From NCBI GenBank assembly GCA_022827885.1, contig JAJEIP010000016.1, positions 1 to 59,847 on the forward strand: a stretch of 59,847 nt of DNA. Direction: 5' to 3'. The notes under the pieces were generated by a model, which ran no database searches, had not been told where the DNA came from, and saw only the letters and a list, made by a program, of their open reading frames with translations. The position numbers and the translations under genes are program-made. This stretch comes from Candidatus Poribacteria bacterium (lineage in GTDB: Bacteria > Poribacteria > WGA-4E > WGA-3G). Numbering within the stretch: the stretch's first letter is position 1; every line of letters begins with the position of its first letter. Shown in pieces: positions 6,508 through 14,813 of the stretch.

Positions 6508-8550
6508 ATGCCACAAGAAATCATGAAAAGATACATCGTTCTCCTACCACTTCTTTCCGTCCTTTTCTCGCTATATATCGGAGTGAATTCGGTTTTCCCA
6601 GTAGATTTTATCAAATTAGAGCGTGAATTTGCAGGTAAAGGCGCGACCCAAGGGCGGTTTGGCAAGGAGATTCACCTCGCCTTTGATAACGATAACATTT
6701 ACGTCAGTGACGCCGAAAACAGGCTCATCCAGAAATTATCAGCGACAGGCGAATTTCTGTTTCAAATCCCAGAAACCCCAGAATCTCCAGACAATATCCT
6801 GCGGAAACCTGGACACCTCGCTGTAGATAGTCTCGGGAATATCTATGTTGCTGATGTAACCATTCAGCACATTGCAGAGACGGGAACTGAAGCAGGTGCT
6901 CCGAAAGTCTATATGTTCGTCCCGTGCGTCCACAAATTCAGTGCGAAGGGTGAGTTGTTAGACACCCACTTTGTGGATCCTGTAGATGTTCTCCCCAAAG
7001 TCGTTTTGCCAGCAAATCTGATCATTGACGAGCAAGGGAAAACCGCCTTTGCGATTCAGCCGAAGGGATATGACAGAGCCCTCCGCGTGGCACTCAATTC
7101 TCAAAATGAACTTTACGTTTTAGATGCGGCACTTGGCCGCGTCCATAAGTTCAGTACCGATGGAGCGGCATTGCTCACTTTCGGGAGGTATGGGGCAGGT
7201 GAGGGAGAGTTTGATATGGATGCCTCAGACATCGTTATTGACCCGCGGGGAAATGTACTTATTGCGGACACCGGGAACCACCGCATTGTGAGGTTTGACG
7301 CGGCGGGGAAACCCCTCGGTAGTTTTGGAAGAAAGGGACGCGGTAATGGTGAATTTATGAAACCGATGGCACTTGTCGCCCTTCCTACCGGTGAGATCCT
7401 CGTTAAAGATGCCAGTCGATTCCGTAGGAAAGTCGGGGGGCTGCCGGAAGTCATTGCGCTTTCACCGACGTTGACGCAATTGACGGAGCTCACGCCAGGT
7501 CAAGCGGAACTTTCTGATGCGATTACGAATGCGACGCGTCTACGATACGGTCCGTTTGCCCAGAGTCCTGCTACGGCTGCCGATAATGCCGCCTTGAATC
7601 GACGCGTCCGGTTACTGGAGGAAGCAGAATATAGTCGATATTATGCCGAAGAAACCGATGCGGAGGACAAGGAAGAACTCGCTGAAGAGCTGAAACGCAA
7701 AGACATTCGTCTGACGCTCTTTCACAACATCATCTCGCGTATCCAGAAGTTCGATCTCAATGGACGGTATCTCGGACGCATCGTTTATGAAACCGATCAA
7801 CTCAGCGAGGAAAAGCATGATCAGACCTTCTTGGATCTGGACGCTGCTGGATACCTCTATCTACGAGATGATAGCGATTTTACGATCGCACAATATTCTG
7901 TCAGTGGATTCACCGTGAAACCCTCACATATGAACGGTTTTTATAGCGTTCGTGCCGCCAATCTGCAAAACAATTATTTGGAAGATTACGAAGATATTGA
8001 CTTTTCAACGGATGTTCAAGATGAACTCAATCAATTAGAACTCAAAAATATGTTTGGGTGGACTTATAGCCTTTCTGAACGGTGGCACTTGACCTTCCTT
8101 GATGAGTTGACGTATGGTGAACAGGATGAACGTTACGTGACGCCTGCGAAGGTAGAGGATAGTTACGATTTCGAGACACAGGCGTTAGAGAATGCGTTCG
8201 CCGCGAACCTGAAATTTATCACGAATCCGAATCCGTATCGTTATAAGGAATTGAACCTATCCATCGGTCGTGTCGATGGCACGTCTGACTTAACACAGGA
8301 TGCCCTCTTCCCAGACCTCAACAAACAGCGTAGAGTGGACACGGGCGATGCGAGCTCCACGGTCATTGAACTGAATTGGGATATCTGGTCCCGAACGAAT
8401 CTATGGCTGCGGTATGCCGATCTGAATCCTGCGGAAACGAGCCGCAATTTTGTCCGTAGGTTTTACGATGTTTCTGGGGATCTCTACGAAGTGTTTGGGA
8501 GCCGTAATGAGGCGCGCCAGTTCCTCGGAGAACTCACGATAAAGTTTTAA
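6508..8550 (+). CDS. Exported NHL-repeat beta-propeller protein with a possible C-terminal beta-barrel
   Basis: 680 residues. A signal sequence (MKRYIVLLPLLSVLFSLYIG) follows an alternative first ATG five codons earlier; either start is possible. Residues about 40-300 hold NHL repeats such as HLAFDNDNIYVSDAENRLIQ, VALNSQNELYVLDAALGRVHKF and DIVIDPRGNVLIADTGNHRI. A charged linker (about 365-400) follows. The last 170 residues alternate polar and hydrophobic residues in strand-length runs (WHLTFLDELTYG, AANLKFITN, LNLSIGRVDG, TVIELNWDIW) and end in LGELTIKF, with a terminal Phe as in outer-membrane barrels. Function unknown; probably a cell-surface or outer-membrane protein. Confidence 0.8.
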   Translation: MPQEIMKRYIVLLPLLSVLFSLYIGVNSVFPVDFIKLEREFAGKGATQGRFGKEIHLAFDNDNIYVSDAENRLIQKLSATGEFLFQIPETPESPDNILRKPGHLAVDSLGNIYVADVTIQHIAETGTEAGAPKVYMFVPCVHKFSAKGELLDTHFVDPVDVLPKVVLPANLIIDEQGKTAFAIQPKGYDRALRVALNSQNELYVLDAALGRVHKFSTDGAALLTFGRYGAGEGEFDMDASDIVIDPRGNVLIADTGNHRIVRFDAAGKPLGSFGRKGRGNGEFMKPMALVALPTGEILVKDASRFRRKVGGLPEVIALSPTLTQLTELTPGQAELSDAITNATRLRYGPFAQSPATAADNAALNRRVRLLEEAEYSRYYAEETDAEDKEELAEELKRKDIRLTLFHNIISRIQKFDLNGRYLGRIVYETDQLSEEKHDQTFLDLDAAGYLYLRDDSDFTIAQYSVSGFTVKPSHMNGFYSVRAANLQNNYLEDYEDIDFSTDVQDELNQLELKNMFGWTYSLSERWHLTFLDELTYGEQDERYVTPAKVEDSYDFETQALENAFAANLKFITNPNPYRYKELNLSIGRVDGTSDLTQDALFPDLNKQRRVDTGDASSTVIELNWDIWSRTNLWLRYADLNPAETSRNFVRRFYDVSGDLYEVFGSRNEARQFLGELTIKF

Positions 8551-8554
8551 AAGC

Positions 8555-8674
8555 AGGATTTACGCAATTTTGATTAAAGCACATGCTTTTAGATAGAGAT
8601 CGTCTAAAAAACGCAGACGGTCTGCGGCACAGGCTGACAGCCTATGCTACAAAAGAGCAGCATGCGTAAATCCT
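8555..8674. repeat. 120-base MITE-like element with 12-base perfect terminal inverted repeats
   Basis: AGGATTTACGCA (8555-8566) is repeated in perfect inverse form as TGCGTAAATCCT (8663-8674). Inside are three smaller palindromes: AAAGCACATGCTTT, GCAGACGGTCTGC and AGGCTGACAGCCT. No reading frame of note lies inside. It occupies almost the whole gap between the NHL and acetyltransferase genes, and could be a non-autonomous mobile element or a strong RNA hairpin. Confidence 0.7.
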
Positions 8675-8692
8675 AAAAAGGTATAATTAAAA

Positions 8693-9670
8693 ATGGAATT
8701 TCGTGCCCTTCATCCTGAAGAATTAGAGACGTGGCTGGACCACGTCACGTCTGTCTTTACAGGTAGCCGTCAGTATTTTTCTAATCATTGGCATAACGAT
8801 CCGTGGCAGGATGCGGAAGGCATCCGAGTTGCGGTGGATAAAGGCACCATTGTTAGCACGGTGCGCGTCTTTATCCGAAAGATATTTTTGCACGGGGAAC
8901 CGATAACGGTTGGTGGCATCGGAGAGGTCAGCACGCGCCCAGAATACCGCCGACGCGGCATTGCTACACAGCTCCTTCACGATTCGATTCGGTTCATGGA
9001 GTCCCGCGATATTGTTGTTTCCGTGCTCTTTGGAAGCCAACGCATCTATTCGATTGAAGGGTGGGAAAAGGTGCCGCGCTACTATGCGAGACAGTCTTTC
9101 GCTGCTGACAAACAGTCGGAGTGGGAAGTCCGTCCAGCGAATTTTGATGATGAAATCGAAGTCAAACGGCTCTCTGATCTCTACGACCGGTATGCGCGAA
9201 AATTTAACGGGACCGTTGTCAGAGATGAAATCGGATACTGGCGGAAGTGGGTGCGAACGGAGTCCCCAAACGCATGGGTTGCCGAGCGGGAGGGTAACAT
9301 TGAAGGCTATATCTCTGTGGCTCGACGCGAAGATGGGCTCAGCGTTAAGGAGTTCATCGCTTCAGAGGAAGCCTGTGCGAGGGAAAATGGGAAACCTCTT
9401 TTTGAGGGTATGCTCTCTTGTGTTGTGCCACAGATGGATGTGGAATCGCTTGAGGTTGTCTATCCGGCACCTATCGCAGATGGTTTCAATGCGCCAGCAC
9501 TCGAGGAACAGGGGAGTGCGATGTATCGTATCGTTCAACCCGCAGTGCTTTCGGAGAAGATGGCATCACCGGCGTTCAATTCAATTCCAAACCTGTTACA
9601 CAATCAACCGAAATCATTGACCCAAGGTATCCAGTCGCATCATATCTTTTGGTATACTGATGGGTTTTAA
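8693..9670 (+). CDS. GNAT-family N-acetyltransferase (Eis-like)
   Basis: 325 residues. The N-terminal GNAT fold shows the acetyl-CoA loop in VSTRPEYRRRGIATQLLHDSI (consensus V.P.YRRRGI...L), preceded by VGGIGEV and followed by VLFGSQRIYSIEGWEKV, the GF/YG strand region. The longer length and the second half fit the Eis-like subgroup with a second GNAT-like domain. Substrate unknown. AAGG lies about 13 bases before the ATG. It stands alone between an intergenic repeat and the next promoter. Confidence 0.85.
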   Translation: MEFRALHPEELETWLDHVTSVFTGSRQYFSNHWHNDPWQDAEGIRVAVDKGTIVSTVRVFIRKIFLHGEPITVGGIGEVSTRPEYRRRGIATQLLHDSIRFMESRDIVVSVLFGSQRIYSIEGWEKVPRYYARQSFAADKQSEWEVRPANFDDEIEVKRLSDLYDRYARKFNGTVVRDEIGYWRKWVRTESPNAWVAEREGNIEGYISVARREDGLSVKEFIASEEACARENGKPLFEGMLSCVVPQMDVESLEVVYPAPIADGFNAPALEEQGSAMYRIVQPAVLSEKMASPAFNSIPNLLHNQPKSLTQGIQSHHIFWYTDGF

Positions 9671-9767
9671 ATTGAAAATTTGTTAATCTCACCTATATAG
9701 TTTACCAAACTTTGCCATTTGTATCAAATCGTTTTGTTAGATTACCTTCCGATCTCCTACAAAATAT

Positions 9768-9796
9768 TTGACTTCTAATCCAGCACGGTATATAAT
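9768..9796 (+). promoter_or_regulatory. Strong sigma-70 promoter of the oxidoreductase gene
   Basis: TTGACT (9768-9773), a 17-base spacer and TATAAT (9791-9796). The start codon lies about 85 bases downstream. Confidence 0.75.
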
Positions 9797-9884
9797 CGTT
9801 CCCGTGACAAAACGGTTTATCTCGTAACCATCTCGTTTTCGGTTTCCCAGAGTTTGGAGAAACAGAATAACGGAGGATATGAAA

Positions 9885-10883
9885 ATGGCAAAACTACGCG
9901 TAGGGGTTATCGGTTGTAGCGGTATCGGCACAACGCATGTATCAGGGCTGGTCGATATGCAGAACGTTGAATTGGCTGCTGGCTGCGATTTTGTTCAAAG
10001 CACATTGGATGCCTTTAAGGAAAAATATCAGGACACTTGGGGCAATATTGCTTTGTATACCAACCATCAAGAGATGCTTGCTGCTGAGAATTTGGACATC
10101 GTGACAGTGGCGACATCCGACCATCGGCATGCTGACCTTGTGGTTGACGCTGCGAATGCGGGTGTAAAAGGTATCTTCTGTGAAAAACCGATGGCAACGA
10201 GCATCAAGGACGCGGATAGGATGTTGGAAGCTACAGAGCGGAATGGGACGATTCTCTCGATTGACCACACCCGTCGATGGCAGCCGTTGTGGCGGCACAC
10301 TAAAGATGTTGTCGTGGGTGGTGGACGCATTGGAGAGGTCCAGTATGTCATCGGCACCCTGAGTGGCGGTCGGGCGATGCTTTTCCGGAATGGCACACAC
10401 TTGGTTGATGCCATCTGCTACTTCGCTGACTCAGATCCAGAGTGGGTCTCTGCCGAATTAGAGGACGGCTACGAAGATTATAACGAATATAAAGGTGATG
10501 GTGGACACGTCCCCGCAACGGAACCATCGGCACATGGATATATTCACTTCGCGAACGGTGTGCGGGGATATTATGCTGGCGGTCCAAAGACCACGCTCTC
10601 CGGCTTCCGAACGGAGATCGTCGGGACCAACGGCTACATCCTCATCAGTGACAAGGGAGCAACATTGCACCAGGACGATACTGTTGAGACGATTGAGGCA
10701 CCGACCTGGGATATCACTGGCATTCCTGCTGGGGTTCGAGAGTTGGTGGGTATTATCGCAGAGGGTGGAGACCCCGTTTCGCCTGGCACCGAGGGATATA
10801 AGGTTGTCCAGATTATTATCGGTTTCTTAACCTCGCAACAACGCGATAACGGAAAGGTCAAACTCCCGTTGTCCGGTAGTTAG
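9885..10883 (+). CDS. Gfo/Idh/MocA-family NAD(P)-dependent oxidoreductase
   Basis: About 332 residues. The Rossmann motif is RVGVIGCSGIGTTHV near the N-terminus. The family EKPM motif (IFCEKPMATS) and the catalytic-region DHTRRWQPLW follow, then the alpha/beta substrate domain. Members act on sugars, inositols and related polyols; the substrate cannot be told from sequence. GGAGG lies 8 bases before the second ATG (9885) and only 2 before the first (9879), which decides the start. Its stop overlaps the stop region of the convergent potA-like gene by 4 bases. Confidence 0.92.
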   Translation: MAKLRVGVIGCSGIGTTHVSGLVDMQNVELAAGCDFVQSTLDAFKEKYQDTWGNIALYTNHQEMLAAENLDIVTVATSDHRHADLVVDAANAGVKGIFCEKPMATSIKDADRMLEATERNGTILSIDHTRRWQPLWRHTKDVVVGGGRIGEVQYVIGTLSGGRAMLFRNGTHLVDAICYFADSDPEWVSAELEDGYEDYNEYKGDGGHVPATEPSAHGYIHFANGVRGYYAGGPKTTLSGFRTEIVGTNGYILISDKGATLHQDDTVETIEAPTWDITGIPAGVRELVGIIAEGGDPVSPGTEGYKVVQIIIGFLTSQQRDNGKVKLPLSGS

Positions 10884-11971
10884 TGTTCATCGGTTTTCAA
10901 AACAATCGCGTTCTCAGGTGTCCATTGCAGATAGACTGTATCGCCGCGTTGGAAGCGATGTCCATCCCTTGTACCCGTGTTCTGTTGGTGGACAATAAGT
11001 GGCATCGGATAATCGGTTTGGACGGTGTATTGCAGCATTGTGCCAAGATAACTTTCGTCCTGAATTACACCGCGTAGGCAGTTCGCGACATCAGAGATGG
11101 GAGTCGTTCTCAGGTCAAGGCGCTCTGGACGGAGTGCGAGGGTGACAGGTGTGTTTATAGGCATGCTGGTGTTGGGTGTGCTGACAATCTTAAGGGGTGG
11201 CTCCGTTGCCAGTGTAATTTCGTTCTGGCTGATAAGTGTCCCTTCAAGGAAGTTGGAAGTGCCGATAAAGTCTGCGACGAAACGTCCTTGTGGCGAATCA
11301 TAAATTTCAGATGGCGTTCCGACTTGGAGGATTCTACCATCGCTCATCACGGCAATCCGATCGGAGAGTGCGAGTGCTTCTCCCTGGTCATGTGTGACAT
11401 AGACGAACGTGATACCGACTTTGCGTTGCAGTGCTTTCAGTTCCAATTGCATCTGCTTTCGGAGTTTCAGGTCGAGTGCTGAGAGCGGCTCATCTAACAG
11501 TAGAATGGTGGGTTCATTGATGAGTGCCCGCGCGAGAGCTACACGTTGTCTCTCACCCCCAGAGAGCTCACTCGGTTTCCGGTCGCCGTACCCCGGTAAC
11601 TGAATTAAATCTAATGCGCGTTCAACGGCGTCAGAGATTTCCGCTTTGGTAGCTTTCTTCATCTGTAGCCCAAATGCGATATTCTGTGTGACGGTTTTAT
11701 GTGGGAACAAGGCGTAATTTTGGAAGACGGTGTTGACTGGACGGCGATAGGCGGGTGTTTCTGCCATCAGTTCGCCGTTGATGGATACCTCTCCGGTGGT
11801 GGGATACTCAAATCCGCCGATGATGCGGAGGGTAGTCGTTTTTCCACACCCACTGGGTCCCAGCAGTGAAAAGAACTCGCCACCTTCTATCTGTAGAGAC
11901 ACATCGTCAACGGCGACGGTATCCCCGAATTGCTTTGTTACGGATGTGAGGGTAATCTGTCCTAAAGCCAT
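10880..11971 (-). CDS. potA: ABC transporter ATPase, PotA-like (spermidine/putrescine type)
   Basis: 363 residues, the usual length for this family. Walker A is LGPSGCGKTT, the signature LSGGERQRVALARAL, Walker B ILLLDEPLSALD, followed by a TOBE domain (LALRPERLDL). It would energise import of polyamines or a related cation or sugar. No permease or binding-protein gene lies beside it, so its partners must be elsewhere and the polyamine assignment is by similarity only. Downstream is a convergent gene, upstream the end of gatB. Confidence 0.85.
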   Translation of the reverse strand: MALGQITLTSVTKQFGDTVAVDDVSLQIEGGEFFSLLGPSGCGKTTTLRIIGGFEYPTTGEVSINGELMAETPAYRRPVNTVFQNYALFPHKTVTQNIAFGLQMKKATKAEISDAVERALDLIQLPGYGDRKPSELSGGERQRVALARALINEPTILLLDEPLSALDLKLRKQMQLELKALQRKVGITFVYVTHDQGEALALSDRIAVMSDGRILQVGTPSEIYDSPQGRFVADFIGTSNFLEGTLISQNEITLATEPPLKIVSTPNTSMPINTPVTLALRPERLDLRTTPISDVANCLRGVIQDESYLGTMLQYTVQTDYPMPLIVHQQNTGTRDGHRFQRGDTVYLQWTPENAIVLKTDEH

Positions 11972-12051
11972 GTCTTGGTTGCGATTGAAATGTACCCAGC
12001 CAATTCAAAGAAAAAAATAAAAATCTCACCCAAAGATTCTGATTAAGGGTA

Positions 12052-13497
12052 TTATTCAGTAGATAACACCCGTGTCAGAATTTGGTTCACGAGTTGCGGA
12101 TTTGCCTTGCCACGAGTTGCACGCATCACCTGCCCTACGAGAAATCCAATAGCCTTTTTCGTGCCGTCACGGTAATCTTGCGCGGGACCGGGGTTGTCTT
12201 CGACCACCTGTAAGACGATGGCTTCTATCTCGGAGGTGTCCGTAATTTGTGCCAGCCCCTTTTCGGCAACAATCTCTTTCGGCATTTTACCGGTTTCAAA
12301 GGCGTCGTCAAGCACAGATTTGGCGATTTTACCGCTGATGGTCGCATCCGCGATTAAGTGGATGAGCTCATTGAGGTGTGCTGGCGTGACTTTCGCGTCT
12401 TGGATCTCAATCTCTGCCGTGTTTAGGAGTCGGGTCAGGTCGCCCATGATCCAGTTTGCACAGGTGGTGGGTTCACCACTGCGTCGAGCGGCTTCGTCGA
12501 AGAATTCGGCGATCGGTCGGGTGCTTGTTAGGAATTCTGCGTTTTCGGGTGAGATGTCATAGTCCGAAATGAACCGTTCTCGACGGGCAGCGGGGAGTTC
12601 GGGAAGCGTTGGCTGGATTTCCTTAACCCACTCACCACTTATCTGGACATGAACGAGATCGGGTTCGGGGAAATAGCGATAGTCGTCGGCTTCCTCTTTA
12701 CCACGCATGGCAACGGTCTTGCCCGTGCTGGCATCAAAGAGGAGCGTTTCTTGGACAACCTCTTCACCCGCATCTAAGATCCGAGCCTGTCGCCTCACCT
12801 CGTATTCCATCGCTTCGATCAACTCTTGGAACGAGTTTTTGTTCTTAATTTCAGTGCGCGTCCCCAATTCTTTGCTACCTTTGGGACGCAGGGAGAGGTT
12901 TGGTTCACATCGCAGGCTTCCCTCTTCCATGTTGCAGTCGCTCACTTCAATATACTCTAAAATTTCCTTAACTGCCCGACAATAGGCGATGGCTTCTGCG
13001 GGAGAATGCAATTCGGGTTCGCTCACAATTTCGAGGAGTGGTACACCGGCACGATTGAAATCCATGAAGCTACGGGTTGGATCCCCAGTGACTTCGGCGT
13101 GAATAGATTTTCCGGCATCTTCTTCGAGATGAATTCTACGGAGGGCAACCGTTCGAGGTTCGCCCTCAAATTCAAACGTTACCTGTCCGCTTTGACACAA
13201 GGGGATGTCATATTGTGAGATCTGGTAGTTCTTGGGTAGATCTGGATAGAAATAGTTCTTCCGATCGAATTTACTGGAAGCCGTGATTTCACATCCCATC
13301 GCTAAGCCGGCACGCACTGCGAATTCAACGGCGCGTCTGTTGACGACGGGTAATGTTCCGGGCATCCCTAAACAGATTGGGCATGTACAGTCGTTCGCCG
13401 ATGCTCCAAAGGTATAGGCACAATTACAGAAAAGTTTGCTTTCTGTGCACAATTCGGCATGGATTTCCAAACCGATCACTATCTCATATTCTTCCAT
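12052..13497 (-). CDS. gatB: Aspartyl/glutamyl-tRNA(Asn/Gln) amidotransferase subunit B
   Basis: 481 residues, full length. It starts with YEIVIGLEIHAEL and has the conserved FDRKNYFYPDLPKNYQISQY segment, the zinc-site cysteines in FCNCAYTFG...NDCTCPICLGMPG, and a C-terminal YqeY-like helical domain ending in QVMRATRGKANP. It is the kinase/tRNA-binding subunit of GatCAB, which makes Gln-tRNA(Gln) and Asn-tRNA(Asn) by transamidation. gatA and gatC are not in the window. The Shine-Dalgarno AAGGA sits in the conserved AACCGCAAGGAAAATTAAAA leader, which is present twice upstream. Confidence 0.97.
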   Translation of the reverse strand: MEEYEIVIGLEIHAELCTESKLFCNCAYTFGASANDCTCPICLGMPGTLPVVNRRAVEFAVRAGLAMGCEITASSKFDRKNYFYPDLPKNYQISQYDIPLCQSGQVTFEFEGEPRTVALRRIHLEEDAGKSIHAEVTGDPTRSFMDFNRAGVPLLEIVSEPELHSPAEAIAYCRAVKEILEYIEVSDCNMEEGSLRCEPNLSLRPKGSKELGTRTEIKNKNSFQELIEAMEYEVRRQARILDAGEEVVQETLLFDASTGKTVAMRGKEEADDYRYFPEPDLVHVQISGEWVKEIQPTLPELPAARRERFISDYDISPENAEFLTSTRPIAEFFDEAARRSGEPTTCANWIMGDLTRLLNTAEIEIQDAKVTPAHLNELIHLIADATISGKIAKSVLDDAFETGKMPKEIVAEKGLAQITDTSEIEAIVLQVVEDNPGPAQDYRDGTKKAIGFLVGQVMRATRGKANPQLVNQILTRVLSTE

Positions 13498-13499
13498 AC

Positions 13500-13797
13500 T
13501 TTTAATTTTCCTTGCGGTTCGGTCAGGTGGGTTTGATGAATAAAGGACCTCTCCGTATACCTAGGGGAAACACCCAAGCAAAAACCCTGCGCCGTTGTTG
13601 CAGGCTGCGGCTGAGTCTCATCAGAAATCTCTTAACCGATAATCATTTTTAATTTTCCTTGCGGTTCGGTCAGGTGGGTCTGATGAATACAGGACCTCTC
13701 CGTACATCTAGGGGAAATCCGCAGAAATACCCAAGCAAAGACCCCAAGCAAAAACCCTGCGCCGTTGTTGCAGGCTGCGGCTGAGTCTCATCAGAAA
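13500..13797 (-). repeat. Tandem duplication of the gatB leader, each copy with hairpin and Shine-Dalgarno
   Basis: Two direct copies (13500-13627 and 13647-13797) are nearly identical apart from a 24-base insertion in the distal one. Each contains, in minus-strand order, the hairpin CCTGCAACAACGGCGCAGG (13586-13604 and 13756-13774) and the ribosome-binding segment AACCGCAAGGAAAATTAAAA. In the distal copy this segment is followed at once by ATG and a four-codon frame, Met-Ile-Ile-Gly-stop (13632-13646). Confidence 0.85.
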
Positions 13798-13819
13798 AAA
13801 TCCGAACCGAGAACTATTC

Positions 13820-14581
13820 CTACGAGAGTTCATTAACGAGGGTGACGTTCGCTTCCACTTCTCGCTCGGAGGTCATTCCGATAGTCATAGCGTGCACGCA
13901 CGGCAGTCCCATCACAAATTCGATGGCTTGGCGTTGACCTGTTGCGTCCTCTGCCAATTTTCCTTGTCCGAGTACTTTCATTCCATAGATGCCCTTTCCT
14001 ACGAATGCCATCTGTTCCATCGTGCGGATGACATCCGCGGGGGAGGCGTCCATGTGGACCCCAGCGTAATTAATCCGAGCCAAGACAACGTCAACCCATT
14101 CCGTCATTGCTGATGTTTGGAAGGCGCCGTAATCGTGGCAGGATACGCCGTGTGCGCGGATCAATCCCTGTTCCTTGCAACGGGTGAGTGCTTCCATTGC
14201 CTCCGGATATCGTTGGGGCCAGTCTACTTGTGTGAGGCAGTGGAGCAAGACAATGTCGACATAGTCAGAACCTATCTCTTTGAGAAATCTCTTCACGTCT
14301 GCTTCCACAGTTTCCCGCGTTCGGGAGGTTGTCTTTGTGGTAATAGTGACACTCTCACGTGGCACCTCTTGCAGTGCTGCCTTGACATGCGGATGGCTTC
14401 CGTACTGATCCGCGGAATCCCAAAACGTTACACCTTTTTCGTGTGAGAAGAGCAGTAAGTCCCGTAAAGCTTCAAATCCCAAATCTGTCTGATTTGAGCG
14501 ACCATTCCAGCCATTTGACCCTGTTCCGATCGAAAGTCGTGAAACATTTAAACCTGTTTTTCCAAGTGCTACAATTTCCAT
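13820..14581 (-). CDS. Aldo/keto reductase family protein
   Basis: About 253 residues, shorter than the 300-plus typical of the family but with its main marks. GKTGLNVSRLSIGTG lies near the N-terminus, the catalytic Asp and Tyr are in VTFWDSADQYG, Lys in TITTKTT, and His in VDIVLLHCL. The C-terminus keeps EFVMGLPCVHAMTIGMTS, the NADP-binding side. Substrate unknown. GGAG lies 7 bases before the second ATG, which I take as the start. It precedes the gatB leader by only about 20 bases, so it may be co-transcribed with gatB. Confidence 0.85.
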   Translation of the reverse strand: MEIVALGKTGLNVSRLSIGTGSNGWNGRSNQTDLGFEALRDLLLFSHEKGVTFWDSADQYGSHPHVKAALQEVPRESVTITTKTTSRTRETVEADVKRFLKEIGSDYVDIVLLHCLTQVDWPQRYPEAMEALTRCKEQGLIRAHGVSCHDYGAFQTSAMTEWVDVVLARINYAGVHMDASPADVIRTMEQMAFVGKGIYGMKVLGQGKLAEDATGQRQAIEFVMGLPCVHAMTIGMTSEREVEANVTLVNELS

Positions 14582-14813
14582 CACGATACTCCTTTTCATG
14601 GATTAAGCTGCTATTAAGTATAGCGTAACGTCTCCAATTTGGCAAGTGATTTCTGGTATTCGTGAGCTGGACTGTTATGGTTCATTTTTTTGTTGCTTTT
14701 TGCCTTTAAGAAACGTTACAATTCAATTATAATATAAAGAACCCGGAAAAATCTATGCATATTTCAAGTAAACCCACAGGAACTCACATGAGGAGGACCG
14801 CAAAAAAGACGCA

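Noticed and set aside
10880-11971. A complete polyamine transporter operon
   Set aside because: Only the ATPase gene is present; no permease or binding protein lies beside it.
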